Positions 7,226 through 15,215 of a stretch of 64,000 nt of DNA are shown here, piece by piece. This DNA comes from Aliihoeflea sp023389195 (GTDB taxonomy: Bacteria; Pseudomonadota; Alphaproteobacteria; Rhizobiales; Rhizobiaceae): assembly GCA_023389195.1 (NCBI GenBank), contig JAEWET010000036.1:67060-131059 (forward strand), written 5' to 3'. Made by a program: the position numbers and the translations under genes. Each line of letters begins with the position of its first letter. The first letter of the stretch is position 1. Below the pieces are notes generated by a model that was given only the letters and a program-made list of their open reading frames with translations, did not search any database and had not been told where the DNA came from.

Positions 7226-8515
7226 TCATTGTTGCGCGAAGACCGTGCGGCCTGCAACCAGTGTGCGCATCACGCGGCCCTGCAATCGTGCGCCTTCGAA
7301 GGACGTGTTCTTCGACAGCGAGACGATGTCGGCCTCGCTGACGACCCAGGGCGCGTCGAGGTCGACGATTGCGATGTCCGCAGCGGCTCCGGGCTTTAGC
7401 GTGCCGGCGTCGAGCCCGAAGCGTTTTGCCGGGCTCGTGGAAAGCGCCTCGACGAGCCGCATCAGGCCGACATCACCATTGTGGTGGAGACGAAGCGCGA
7501 CGGCCAGAAGCGTTTCCAGACCGATTGCCCCGCTGGCAGCCTCGGCGAATGGCAGGCGCTTGGTGTCGACGTCCTGCGGGTCGTGCCCTGAGGTGACGAT
7601 GTCGATCGTTCCGTCGCGAAGCGCCTCGATCATCGCCAGGCGGTCGTCCTCCGCTCGCAAGGGCGGCGCCAGCCGGAAGAAGGTGCGATATTCGCCGATG
7701 TCGTTCTCGTTCAGCGCCAGATTGTTGATCGATACGCCGGCAGTCACGTTCGCTCCATCGGCCTTGGCGCGGCGAATGGCGTCGGCCGACATGGCGGCGG
7801 AAATCTTGGCGGCGTGGTAGGCGCCCCTGGTCAGCCGCGCCAGCAACAGGTCGCGTTCCAGCGGGATCAGTTCGGCTTCGCGCGGGATGCCGGGCAGGCC
7901 GAGCCAGCTTGCGAACAGCCCCTCGTTCATCACGCCCTGCGAGGCGAGGTCGCGGTCCTGCGTCCGGTGTGCGATCACGGCGCCGAAATCGCGCGCGTAG
8001 GTCAGCGCCCGGCGCATCACCAGCGAGCTTGCGATCGTCTTTCGGCCCTCGGTGAAGAACGCCGCGCCGGCTTGCGACAGGAGGCCGATCTCGGTCATCT
8101 CGTCGCCGAGAAGGCCCTTGGTGATCGCGCCGGTCGGAATGACGTTGACGACCGCCGTGTCGCGCGCCGTTCTACGCACGAATTCGACGAGGGCGACGTC
8201 GTCGATAACCGGGTCGGTGTCGGGCATCATGGTCAGCGTCGTGACCCCGCCGGCCGCTGCCGCCGCGCTCGCCGAGGCGATCGTCTCGCGATGCTCCGCG
8301 CCGGGCTCGCCGATATGGACGGAGGTGTCGACCAGTCCGGGCATGATTGTCAGCCCGGCGCAGTCGATGATTTCCGCGCCGTCGGGCGCCCCCTGGTTCA
8401 GCGCCGATGCGCCTGCGCCGGCGATGCGTCCGTCGACGACGACGACCGTGCCGACTTCGTCCAGTCCGCGCGACGGATCGACGATGCGGCCGCCCTTCAG
8501 AACAACCGGCTTCAT
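7226..8515 (-). CDS. Dihydroorotase-like protein, probably non-catalytic PyrC'
   Basis: The 429-aa protein has the amidohydrolase fold of type I dihydroorotases and follows pyrB with an ATGA overlap. Key residues are lost. The usual DxHxHxREPG motif reads DTSVHIGEPG at 63-72, so the first His is Ser65 and the substrate Arg is Gly69. The YHxxH motif reads YHAAK (Lys237). The TDHAPH motif reads SGHDPQ at 309-314, so the metal-binding Asp is Gly310. This matches the inactive PyrC' (PyrX) subunits that assemble with aspartate carbamoyltransferase in Pseudomonas-type pyrBC' loci. A catalytic dihydroorotase must then be encoded elsewhere. The structural role is inferred from the family; the missing residues are seen directly. 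Confidence 0.85.
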   Translation of the reverse strand: MKPVVLKGGRIVDPSRGLDEVGTVVVVDGRIAGAGASALNQGAPDGAEIIDCAGLTIMPGLVDTSVHIGEPGAEHRETIASASAAAAAGGVTTLTMMPDTDPVIDDVALVEFVRRTARDTAVVNVIPTGAITKGLLGDEMTEIGLLSQAGAAFFTEGRKTIASSLVMRRALTYARDFGAVIAHRTQDRDLASQGVMNEGLFASWLGLPGIPREAELIPLERDLLLARLTRGAYHAAKISAAMSADAIRRAKADGANVTAGVSINNLALNENDIGEYRTFFRLAPPLRAEDDRLAMIEALRDGTIDIVTSGHDPQDVDTKRLPFAEAASGAIGLETLLAVALRLHHNGDVGLMRLVEALSTSPAKRFGLDAGTLKPGAAADIAIVDLDAPWVVSEADIVSLSKNTSFEGARLQGRVMRTLVAGRTVFAQQ

Positions 8516-9459
8516 GATGGCGCTCCTTCGAGAAGCGCTTCCATGACGGCCATGCGAACGGCGACGCCCATTTCGACCTGTTCCTGAATCACGCTTTGGG
8601 GACCGTCGGCGATCGCCGACGCGATCTCGACGCCGCGGTTCATCGGACCGGGATGCATCACGAGCGCGTCGGGCTTGGCCTTGGAGAGCTTGGCCGCGTC
8701 GAGGCCGTGAAAGCGGAAATATTCGCGCACCGAGGGGACGAACGCGCCGGCCATGCGCTCGCGCTGGAGCCGCAGCATCATGACGACATCGGCGTCCGCG
8801 ACCGCATCCTCGAGCCGCGAGAAGGTTTCGACGCCCATCTGGCTGATTCCCGACGGCAGGAGTGTCGAGGGCGCGGCGACTTTCACGCGCGCCCCGAGGG
8901 CGTTGAGGAGAACGATGTTGGATCGCGCGACGCGGCTGTGCAGAACGTCGCCGCAGATCGCAACGGTAAGCCCTGCGATACGGCCCTTTGCTCGGCGGAT
9001 CGTCAGCGCGTCGAGAAGCGCCTGTGTCGGGTGTTCATGGGCGCCATCGCCGGCATTGACGACCGAGCAGCCGACTTTCTGCGCCAGAAGGGCGGCCGCG
9101 CCTGCCGAACCGTGGCGGATGATCAGGATGTCCGGCCGCATGGCGTTGAGCGTCATCGCCGTGTCGATCAGCGTCTCGCCCTTCTTCACCGAAGAACTTG
9201 CGACGGACATGTTCATCACGTCCGCGCCGAGGCGCTTGCCGGCAAGTTCGAAAGACGCTTGCGTGCGCGTCGAGGCCTCGAAAAAAAGATTGATCTGCGT
9301 GCGCCCGCGCAGCGTCGCGCGCTTCTTGTCTGCCCCGCGCGAGATCGCGACGGCGGCCTGCGCACGGTCGAGCAGGTTTTCGATATCAAGCGGCGACAGG
9401 CCCTTGATGCCGAGAAGATGGCGGTGCGGGTAGGGCGGAAAGGTCGCTGGCGATGTCAT
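8512..9459 (-). CDS. Aspartate carbamoyltransferase catalytic subunit PyrB
   Basis: PyrB condenses carbamoyl phosphate and aspartate in the committed pyrimidine step. The 315-aa protein shows the carbamoyl-phosphate loop STRT at 63-66, HPTQALLD in the middle and HPGPMNRG near the C-terminus, all diagnostic of transcarbamylases. ATG 9459 is preferred; GTG 9468 in the same frame is an alternative, and neither has a strong ribosome site. It heads the minus-strand run pyrB-pyrC'-plsY-dprA. No regulatory pyrI is present, consistent with the PyrB/PyrC' complex type. Confidence 0.95.
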   Translation of the reverse strand: MTSPATFPPYPHRHLLGIKGLSPLDIENLLDRAQAAVAISRGADKKRATLRGRTQINLFFEASTRTQASFELAGKRLGADVMNMSVASSSVKKGETLIDTAMTLNAMRPDILIIRHGSAGAAALLAQKVGCSVVNAGDGAHEHPTQALLDALTIRRAKGRIAGLTVAICGDVLHSRVARSNIVLLNALGARVKVAAPSTLLPSGISQMGVETFSRLEDAVADADVVMMLRLQRERMAGAFVPSVREYFRFHGLDAAKLSKAKPDALVMHPGPMNRGVEIASAIADGPQSVIQEQVEMGVAVRMAVMEALLEGAPS

Positions 9460-9616
9460 GACGATCACGGCCTATAGGCAAGACCCGCCCTTGGGGCAAG
9501 CCGGCGTTGCCCCCGACAAATTTCCTCCCCGGGATTTTCATCGCGGGTCCGCCCATGCTTTGATCGCGCAAATGCTCCGCGAGCGGCGGAATTGAGATGA
9601 TGCGGAAGGACGACAC

Positions 9617-11245
9617 GTGAACCACGAGGTGACGAACCAGACCCCGCCGATCGCGGGAACGAATGCGTGGCGTTCCGACCCGCTCCTGATGCAGCTTGGC
9701 GAAGGTTTTTCCGAAGTCGCGCGCAAGGACCTCGACCTGCTCGGCAAGTTCGCGCGTAATCTCGAGGCACTGGATCTGGCCCGGCTGGCGAACAGCGAGT
9801 CCCCCAAACTGAGGACTCATGACCGGCAGGGACGCCGGCTCGATCAGGTCGAGTTCCATCCGGCCTATCACGCCTTGATGCGCCGTTCGGTGGCGCTCGG
9901 CATTCATTCGTCGATCTGGGAAAACAACGAGTCGGAAAAGGGCCACCGTCACCAGATTCGCGCCGCGCGCTTCTATATGACGGCCGGGCTCGAATGCGGC
10001 CATCTTTGCCCCGTCACCATGACCAGCGCATCGCTTGCGGCGCTGATGGCGAGCCCGAAGCTCTTTCGCGAATGGGCCCCGCGCGTAACCACCCGCAAAT
10101 ACGATCAGGCGTCGAAGCCACCGGTCGAAAAGTCCGGCCTGACCATCGGCATGGGGATGACCGAGAAGCAGGGCGGTACGGACGTCCGCGCCAACACGAC
10201 CAGGGCCGAGCGCGTCGGCAACGGCTTTTATCGCCTCACCGGTCACAAATGGTTCATGTCCGCGCCGATGAGCGACGCGTTTCTCGTTCTGGGGCAGGCG
10301 CCGGAGGGACTGTCCTGCTTCCTCGTACCGCGCATTCTTTCGGACGGATCTGCGAACGGCCTTCATTTCCAGCGCCTGAAGGACAAGCTCGGCAACCGCT
10401 CCAATGCCTCGTCCGAAGTCGAGATCGACGGCGCCATCGGCGAGATGGTGGGCGAGCCGGGAGGCGGGGTTCGCACCATCATGGACATGGTGACGCTGAC
10501 CCGTCTCGACTGCGCGCTCGGCAATGCAGGCATCATGCGCGCAGGGCTCGCCGAGGCGGTCCACCACGCCCGTCACCGGCAGGTCTTCGGCTCCGCGCTG
10601 ATCGACCAGCCCTTGATGAGCCGGGTCCTCGCCGACATGGCGCTCGACGTTGCGGCCGCGACGGCGCTTTCGCTACGCCTTGCCCGCGCCTTCGACGAGG
10701 CGGCGAACGACCGCACCGAAGCCGCCTTCGCCCGCGCCATGACACCGGTCGTCAAATACTGGACCTGCAAGATCGCGCCGGCGCTGATTTATGAAGCGAT
10801 GGAGTGCCTTGGCGGCAATGGCTATGTCGAGGAAGCCTCACTCGCGCGGCACTATCGCGAGGTGCCGGTCAATGCGATCTGGGAGGGGTCGGGCAACGTC
10901 ATGGCGCTCGACGTCCTGCGCGTCCTCAAGCGAGGTCGCGGACCGTTTGAGGAGGTTCTGGGCTGGATCGAGCGGGAGCTCGGCGCCAGCGGCCCCGGCA
11001 CGACGCAGGTTCTTCGCGCCGCGATGGACGTCGCCGTCGAGGACGAGGGCTCCGCGCGCATCCTGACCGAGCAACTGGCGCTCGCCGCCGCCGCTGCCGA
11101 ACTCAAGCGCCTCGGGGCCGGGCAGATCGCCGACGCCTTCGCCGAGACCCGCCTCGGCGGCCAGTGGCGCACCACCTACGGCATGCTCGGCGCACGCTAC
11201 GACGCCCGGATGATCGTCGATTCGCTCTACCCTGAAGTCAACTGA
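9617..11245 (+). CDS. Acyl-CoA dehydrogenase of the AidB type
   Basis: At 542 aa with an N-terminal extension before the dehydrogenase core, this matches AidB-like flavoproteins rather than the ~380-aa beta-oxidation enzymes. Visible features are MTEKQGGTDVR (FAD/substrate loop, ~178-188), the central GNRSNASSEVEIDG stretch, and CLGGNGYVEE with ...REVPVNAIWEGSGNV near 400-425, typical of AidB. E. coli AidB binds FAD and DNA and is part of the adaptive response to alkylation. Whether this homologue does so or oxidises an acyl-CoA is unknown. The start is GTG 9617 with GGAAGGA 6 bp upstream. The 3' end overlaps the convergent AEC transporter gene by 19 bp. Confidence 0.85.
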   Translation: MNHEVTNQTPPIAGTNAWRSDPLLMQLGEGFSEVARKDLDLLGKFARNLEALDLARLANSESPKLRTHDRQGRRLDQVEFHPAYHALMRRSVALGIHSSIWENNESEKGHRHQIRAARFYMTAGLECGHLCPVTMTSASLAALMASPKLFREWAPRVTTRKYDQASKPPVEKSGLTIGMGMTEKQGGTDVRANTTRAERVGNGFYRLTGHKWFMSAPMSDAFLVLGQAPEGLSCFLVPRILSDGSANGLHFQRLKDKLGNRSNASSEVEIDGAIGEMVGEPGGGVRTIMDMVTLTRLDCALGNAGIMRAGLAEAVHHARHRQVFGSALIDQPLMSRVLADMALDVAAATALSLRLARAFDEAANDRTEAAFARAMTPVVKYWTCKIAPALIYEAMECLGGNGYVEEASLARHYREVPVNAIWEGSGNVMALDVLRVLKRGRGPFEEVLGWIERELGASGPGTTQVLRAAMDVAVEDEGSARILTEQLALAAAAAELKRLGAGQIADAFAETRLGGQWRTTYGMLGARYDARMIVDSLYPEVN

Positions 11246-12165
11246 GCGGTGACCGCCAGGACGGCGGGGATCGAGAAGAAGGAGAGGGCGGTCTGCAAAG
11301 TGGTGACGGCGGCGTAAAGCTCCGCGTCGCCGCCAAGCTGCTTGGCCAGGAGATAGCCGTTCATCGCCGTCGGCACGGCGGCGCAGAGTGCCAGATACTG
11401 GAGCTGCGTGCCGTCCAGTTCGAGGCTCCAGGCCAAGGAAATCAGGATGATCGGGAAGACGGCGAGCTTGAGAAACACCGGCAGCCAGAGCGGGAAACGC
11501 AGCGAGGCGATGTCGGCGATGCGCAGTCCCGCGCCGATGGTGATCAGCCCCATTCCGAGTGCCGCATTGGCGACGAGGATAAGTGTCTCGTTGATCGGAT
11601 CGTAGATTTGGAACGGCGCAAAACGCATCAGAATGGCGAATAATGCCGCCAGAATCAGCGGGTTCAAAGCCATAGTGCGCCCGATCCGGGCCCAATTGGC
11701 GCTGGAATCGGCGAATTTCGTGACGACGAAAACCGAGAAGACGTTGATGGGGATAATGATCACCGCCATCACCAGAGCGACCACGGCGCTGCCGGCGGGC
11801 GGAAACATCTTCTGCGCGATGGCGAGCGCGATGAACCCGTTCCAGCGCATCGCCGTCTGGAAGACGGACGAAAATTCCGTCGCCGCCACCAGCCCCGTTA
11901 GTTTTAGGATCGGCCAGAGAAGGCCGAGCAGGGCTGCCATGATGAGGATGGACAGAACCAGCGCGACGAGCATCGCATCGAGCCGCAACCCGTCGAAATC
12001 GGCATTGTAGATCGTGATGAAGAGAAGCGCGGGATAGAGGAACCAGTAGGCGATCTGTTCGAGGCCCGGCCAGACCTTCTGGTCGATGATCGGCAGTCGC
12101 TTCAGGATGATCCCGAGAACGACGAGCAGGAAGATCGGCAGCGTGCTTTCGAAGATGGCGAGCAT
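11227..12165 (-). CDS. AEC (auxin efflux carrier) family transporter
   Basis: The 312-aa protein is almost entirely hydrophobic, with about ten membrane spans. It has family features such as an early ESTLPIFLLVVLGIILKR, FSSVFQTAMRWNGF after the central loop, and NAALGMGLITIGAGL around residues 205-220. AEC proteins export or import small organic acids in the inner membrane; the substrate here cannot be deduced. It is monocistronic and convergent with the AidB-type gene. The ATG at 12165 begins directly at the first membrane span. Confidence 0.88.
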   Translation of the reverse strand: MLAIFESTLPIFLLVVLGIILKRLPIIDQKVWPGLEQIAYWFLYPALLFITIYNADFDGLRLDAMLVALVLSILIMAALLGLLWPILKLTGLVAATEFSSVFQTAMRWNGFIALAIAQKMFPPAGSAVVALVMAVIIIPINVFSVFVVTKFADSSANWARIGRTMALNPLILAALFAILMRFAPFQIYDPINETLILVANAALGMGLITIGAGLRIADIASLRFPLWLPVFLKLAVFPIILISLAWSLELDGTQLQYLALCAAVPTAMNGYLLAKQLGGDAELYAAVTTLQTALSFFSIPAVLAVTAQLTSG

Positions 12166-12325
12166 TTTCCGGGATTTCTTTCGCGGCGGGAGATGCTTCG
12201 CTTAAGAGCCATGGTCCGCGATGTAAACCGTGCCGGCCGGTTCTGCCGTTAACCTTAACAAAAGGTTTCGATTGCCGGTAACCAGTGCGAGGTCCAGTTT
12301 CCCTGATGGTTAAGAAAGGGATTCC

Positions 12326-12835
12326 ATGCCACGCGCTTTGACCATCATCATCGCCTTCCACTGGGCGGCGCTGCTTTGCCTTTCAGGCGCGCGAAGCGTC
12401 GCGGCGCCGGGCACGGCTGCGCTGGGCGACGTGGTCGCGACCGGGGCGGTCGCAGCGATCCATTTCATGGCCGCGCTCGCCTTCTTCTGGGCGATGGTTT
12501 CCGTTCTGATCGATTCCGACAATGAAGAGGCCGGGCAGGGCGACGTTGCGCGGATCGCCGTCGCGGTCGGGCTTCTGGCGACGACGGCGGGCGCGATCGG
12601 GCCTGCCCTGGCAGGCGACATCGCGGTTCTCCAGCTTGGCGCGCTCCAGTTCGCCGGACTGCTCGTCAGCCATCTGATCATGCAGGCCGAGCGCGGGGCG
12701 ACCCGCAAGCCGGTCGGCGCCAACGACAACAGCCGCGCCGCCGCGCGTCTTCTGGCGATGCTGGCTGCGACGGATGCCAAGATCAACCGCATGACCCGGC
12801 AGGGCGCAGGCACGCCGGGAGATTTCTGGCGATGA
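12326..12835 (+). CDS. Hypothetical membrane protein (169 aa)
   Basis: I do not recognise a named family. Four hydrophobic stretches (about 5-25, 38-62, 78-96, 100-120) suggest an inner-membrane protein. They are followed by a charged tail with NDNSRAAARLLAMLAATDAK. The ATG at 12326 has AAAGGG 5 bp upstream. Its stop overlaps the start of the next gene by 4 bp (ATGA), so the two are co-translated. The promoter region before it contains TTAACCTTAAC (12250-12260), resembling CtrA-type half-sites, but this is weak evidence. Confidence 0.7.
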   Translation: MPRALTIIIAFHWAALLCLSGARSVAAPGTAALGDVVATGAVAAIHFMAALAFFWAMVSVLIDSDNEEAGQGDVARIAVAVGLLATTAGAIGPALAGDIAVLQLGALQFAGLLVSHLIMQAERGATRKPVGANDNSRAAARLLAMLAATDAKINRMTRQGAGTPGDFWR

Positions 12836-13164
12836 AATACATCCTGATCTTCTGGGGCCTGCCGATGGGCTTCTTCTGGGGCTGGTACTTTCTGTCCTAC
12901 AACGACATGCATTTCGGCTATCTGATGCTGACCCGCCTGCTGCACGACCACGTCTTCGAGGTCTACGGGCAGATCCTCGGCGTCGATCCGGCCTCGATCA
13001 TGCCGCTCGTCATCCGCGCGTGCATCGTCGACACGGTGCTGATCTTCGCGATCTTCGCCTTCCGGCGCAGGCAGCAGATCAAGATCTGGGCGCTTCGTCG
13101 CTATGAGCGTCATCTGGCTCGGGCAGAAGCGTCTGCAGCCGGTCGAGAACGCCCTGCAGGATGA
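12832..13164 (+). CDS. Small membrane protein, DUF6105-like
   Basis: The 110-aa protein has two hydrophobic segments (about 3-22 and 62-80) separated by a conserved-looking loop (YNDMHFGYLMLTRLLHDHVFEVYGQ). It ends in a basic tail with RRRQQIKIWALRRYERH. This pattern resembles the small Rhizobiales family catalogued as DUF6105; the match is from memory. It is coupled to the upstream membrane-protein gene. Its last 86 bp are also coding on the other strand for the end of ruvX, an unusually long convergent overlap. Confidence 0.72.
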   Translation: MKYILIFWGLPMGFFWGWYFLSYNDMHFGYLMLTRLLHDHVFEVYGQILGVDPASIMPLVIRACIVDTVLIFAIFAFRRRQQIKIWALRRYERHLARAEASAAGRERPAG

Positions 13165-13585
13165 AGGATGCGGCGGCCGAATCGATGCGCTCGCCGCGCT
13201 TCTTTCGTGACACGTCCATTTCCAGAAGCGCGCGTTCGGCCGCGACCGTCGACAGGCGCTCGTCCCAAAGGACGAAGGGCAGCTTCGTCACCCGCGCCAT
13301 GTTTCGCACGAAGGCCTTGGTCGCCTGCGCGCGCGGGCCTTCCGAGCCGTCCATGTTGATCGGCCAGCCGATCGCGACCGCCGCCACCTGATCCTTTTCA
13401 AGCAGGGCCAGCAGGGCTGCCGCATCCTGCGTGAACTTGGTGCGCATGATGACGGGACGGGGATGGGCAAAGGAATGGTGGCGATCGGAGACCGCGACGC
13501 CGATCGTCTTGGTGCCGAGGTCGAGCCCCGCGATGGGCCTTCCGTCCGAGACAGAGAGCAATTCTTGCAGGTCGATGAGGTTCAT
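13079..13585 (-). CDS. Putative pre-16S rRNA nuclease / Holliday junction resolvase-like RuvX (YqgF)
   Basis: The 168-aa protein has the RNase H-like fold of YqgF: GLDLGTKTIGVAVSD with catalytic Asp22, VAIGWPINMDGSEGPRAQ in the middle, LWDERLSTVAAE with the acidic residue, and RIDSAAASFILQ near the end. The family matures the 5' end of 16S rRNA and was earlier named a putative resolvase. The C-terminus overlaps the convergent DUF6105-like gene by 86 bp. It is divergent from the UPF0173 gene. Confidence 0.92.
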   Translation of the reverse strand: MNLIDLQELLSVSDGRPIAGLDLGTKTIGVAVSDRHHSFAHPRPVIMRTKFTQDAAALLALLEKDQVAAVAIGWPINMDGSEGPRAQATKAFVRNMARVTKLPFVLWDERLSTVAAERALLEMDVSRKKRGERIDSAAASFILQGVLDRLQTLLPEPDDAHSDEAPRS

Positions 13586-13657
13586 GGTCCGGCCGCTTTG
13601 ACTTCGATTGTCTCCGTCCTATCCTTCCGCGCAATCCAATCAAAGAGAGGACGGGAC

Positions 13658-14365
13658 ATGAAACTCACATGGTACGGACATTCGGCATTCAGGATCGAGG
13701 CGGGCGACGCCAAAATCCTGATCGATCCCTTCCTGACCGGGAATTCGTCGTGGGGGAAGGGCTGGGAGGAAGCGGCCGAAGGCGTGACCCATGTCCTGCT
13801 CACCCATGGCCATAACGACCATCTCGGCGACACCCTGCCGATCCTCAAGAAGACCGGCGCGATGCTGGTCTCGAATTTCGAGATCTACGAATATCTCGTC
13901 AGCCAGGGTGCCGACCCCAAAAAGGTCAATCCCGGCAATCACGGCGGAACGGTCGATTGCGGCGGCTTCACCACGACCTTCGTCAACGCGATCCATTCCT
14001 CGTCCTTCAGCAAGGAGGGCGGCGGCAACGTCTATCTTGGCAATCCGAACGGGCTCGTCCTGCACTTCGCCAGTGGCGAATCCGTGTACCACATGGGCGA
14101 CACCGACATTTTCGGCGATATGGCGCTGATCAACGAACTGCACCAGCCGAAGATCGGCCTCGTGCCGATCGGCGACCGGTTCACGATGGGCGGTGCGGTG
14201 GCCGCGATGGCCTGCCAGCGCTTCTTCGACTTCGAAACGATCGTGCCCTGCCATTACGGCACGTTCCCGATCATCGACCAGAACGCCGACAAGTTCGTCG
14301 AGGGGATGAAGGGGACAAAGGCGAAGGTGCTGGTTCCGAAGATCGGCGAAGCGACCGAAATCTAG
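13658..14365 (+). CDS. UPF0173 metal-dependent hydrolase
   Basis: The 235-aa protein belongs to the metallo-beta-lactamase fold. The first metal motif is THGHNDHLGD, with His50, His52, Asp54 and His55. Later ligands lie in HMGDTDIFGDM and in VPCHYGTFPIID near the C-terminus. ATG 13658 is chosen because AGAGAGGACGGG lies just upstream and the family starts MKLTWYGHS; the upstream open frame to 13463 is antisense to ruvX. The substrate of UPF0173 proteins is not known. It stands alone before the gat operon. Confidence 0.9.
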   Translation: MKLTWYGHSAFRIEAGDAKILIDPFLTGNSSWGKGWEEAAEGVTHVLLTHGHNDHLGDTLPILKKTGAMLVSNFEIYEYLVSQGADPKKVNPGNHGGTVDCGGFTTTFVNAIHSSSFSKEGGGNVYLGNPNGLVLHFASGESVYHMGDTDIFGDMALINELHQPKIGLVPIGDRFTMGGAVAAMACQRFFDFETIVPCHYGTFPIIDQNADKFVEGMKGTKAKVLVPKIGEATEI

Positions 14366-14396
14366 ACCCGGCGGCGAGTTCATATTGCACCCATAA

Positions 14397-14419
14397 GCCC
14401 GCGCCTTTATAGCGCGGGC
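14397..14419 (+). terminator. Hairpin between UPF0173 gene and gatC
   Basis: GCCCGCGC at 14397-14404 and GCGCGGGC at 14412-14419 form a perfect 8-bp stem with loop CTTTATA. A T-rich run (TTCTTTTCT, 14427-14434) follows a few bases later rather than at once. It is probably the terminator of the hydrolase gene, or a leader structure of gatC. Confidence 0.5.
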
Positions 14420-14455
14420 TTCACGTTCTTTTCTGCACTTTGCCGCGGAGCACTC

Positions 14456-14743
14456 ATGTCCGTCGATCTCGCCACCGTCCGCCGCGTCGCGCATCTTGCG
14501 CGCATTGCCGTCACCGATCAGGAAGCCGAGCGGATGACGGGCGAACTCAACGCAATTCTCGGCTTCGTCGAACAACTGGGCGAGGTCGACGTTTCCGGCG
14601 TCGAGCCGATGACCTCGGTCACGCCGATGGAGATGAAGAAGCGGGTCGACGCCGTCACCGATGGCGGCAAGGCCGAGGACATCGTCGCCAACGCGCCGGC
14701 GACCGACGAGAACTTCTTCCTCGTGCCGAAGGTGATCGAGTAG
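14456..14743 (+). CDS. Asp-tRNA(Asn)/Glu-tRNA(Gln) amidotransferase subunit GatC
   Basis: GatC is the small scaffold of the GatCAB complex that amidates mischarged Glu-tRNA(Gln) or Asp-tRNA(Asn). The 95-aa protein shows the family pattern VRRVAHLARIAVTDQEAERM at the N-terminus, LNAILGFVEQL, then VEPMTSVTP and ENFFLVPKVIE at the end. It leads gatC-GNAT-gatA, with 1 bp before the GNAT start. gatB is not in the window. Confidence 0.95.
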   Translation: MSVDLATVRRVAHLARIAVTDQEAERMTGELNAILGFVEQLGEVDVSGVEPMTSVTPMEMKKRVDAVTDGGKAEDIVANAPATDENFFLVPKVIE

Positions 14744-14744
14744 G

Positions 14745-15215
14745 ATGTCGGTCACGATCGCACAGGAAACGCCGCTGCAGGACGATGTGCGGCAGATGGT
14801 GGCGGAACTCAACGCCACCATGCAGCCGCTGACGCCGCCCGAATTCCAATTCCAGTTGACCGTCGAGCAGATGGCCACGCCGGGGGTAACGGTGTTCGTC
14901 GCCCGCGACGCGGCCGGCCGTGCGGTCGGCATGGCGTCGCTGAAGGCGCATGACGCGACGCTGGGCGAGGTCAAGCGCATGTACACGCTGCCTTCCGTGC
15001 GCGGCCAGCGCATCGGCTCGCGGCTGCTCGCCCGCGTCGAAGACGAGGCGCGTTCGCTCGGGCTGGTCCAACTGGTTCTTGAAACGGGCGAAGCGCCCGG
15101 TTTCGAGGAGGCCTGGCGCGTCTATGAGCGCAGCGGCTACGCGGTCTGCGGCGCCGTCCTCGACTATCCCGATTCCGGCTTTTCCCGTTTCTACGAAAAG
15201 AAGCTTACCCCATGA
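14745..15215 (+). CDS. GNAT family N-acetyltransferase
   Basis: The 156-aa protein has the acetyl-CoA-binding GNAT motif: VKRMYTLPSVRGQRIGSRLLARVEDEA (motif A, ~76-102) and a C-terminal EEAWRVYERSGYAVCG. The acceptor is unknown. It lies exactly between gatC and gatA, with 1 bp to gatC and an ATGA overlap to gatA, so it is translated with the amidotransferase subunits. A link to tRNA amidation is not implied by the family. Confidence 0.88.
   Translation: MSVTIAQETPLQDDVRQMVAELNATMQPLTPPEFQFQLTVEQMATPGVTVFVARDAAGRAVGMASLKAHDATLGEVKRMYTLPSVRGQRIGSRLLARVEDEARSLGLVQLVLETGEAPGFEEAWRVYERSGYAVCGAVLDYPDSGFSRFYEKKLTP

Noticed and set aside
10838..12361. A 507-codon minus-strand open frame spanning two genes
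   Set aside because: It lies across the AidB-type gene and the AEC transporter in another frame; both real genes explain the DNA.
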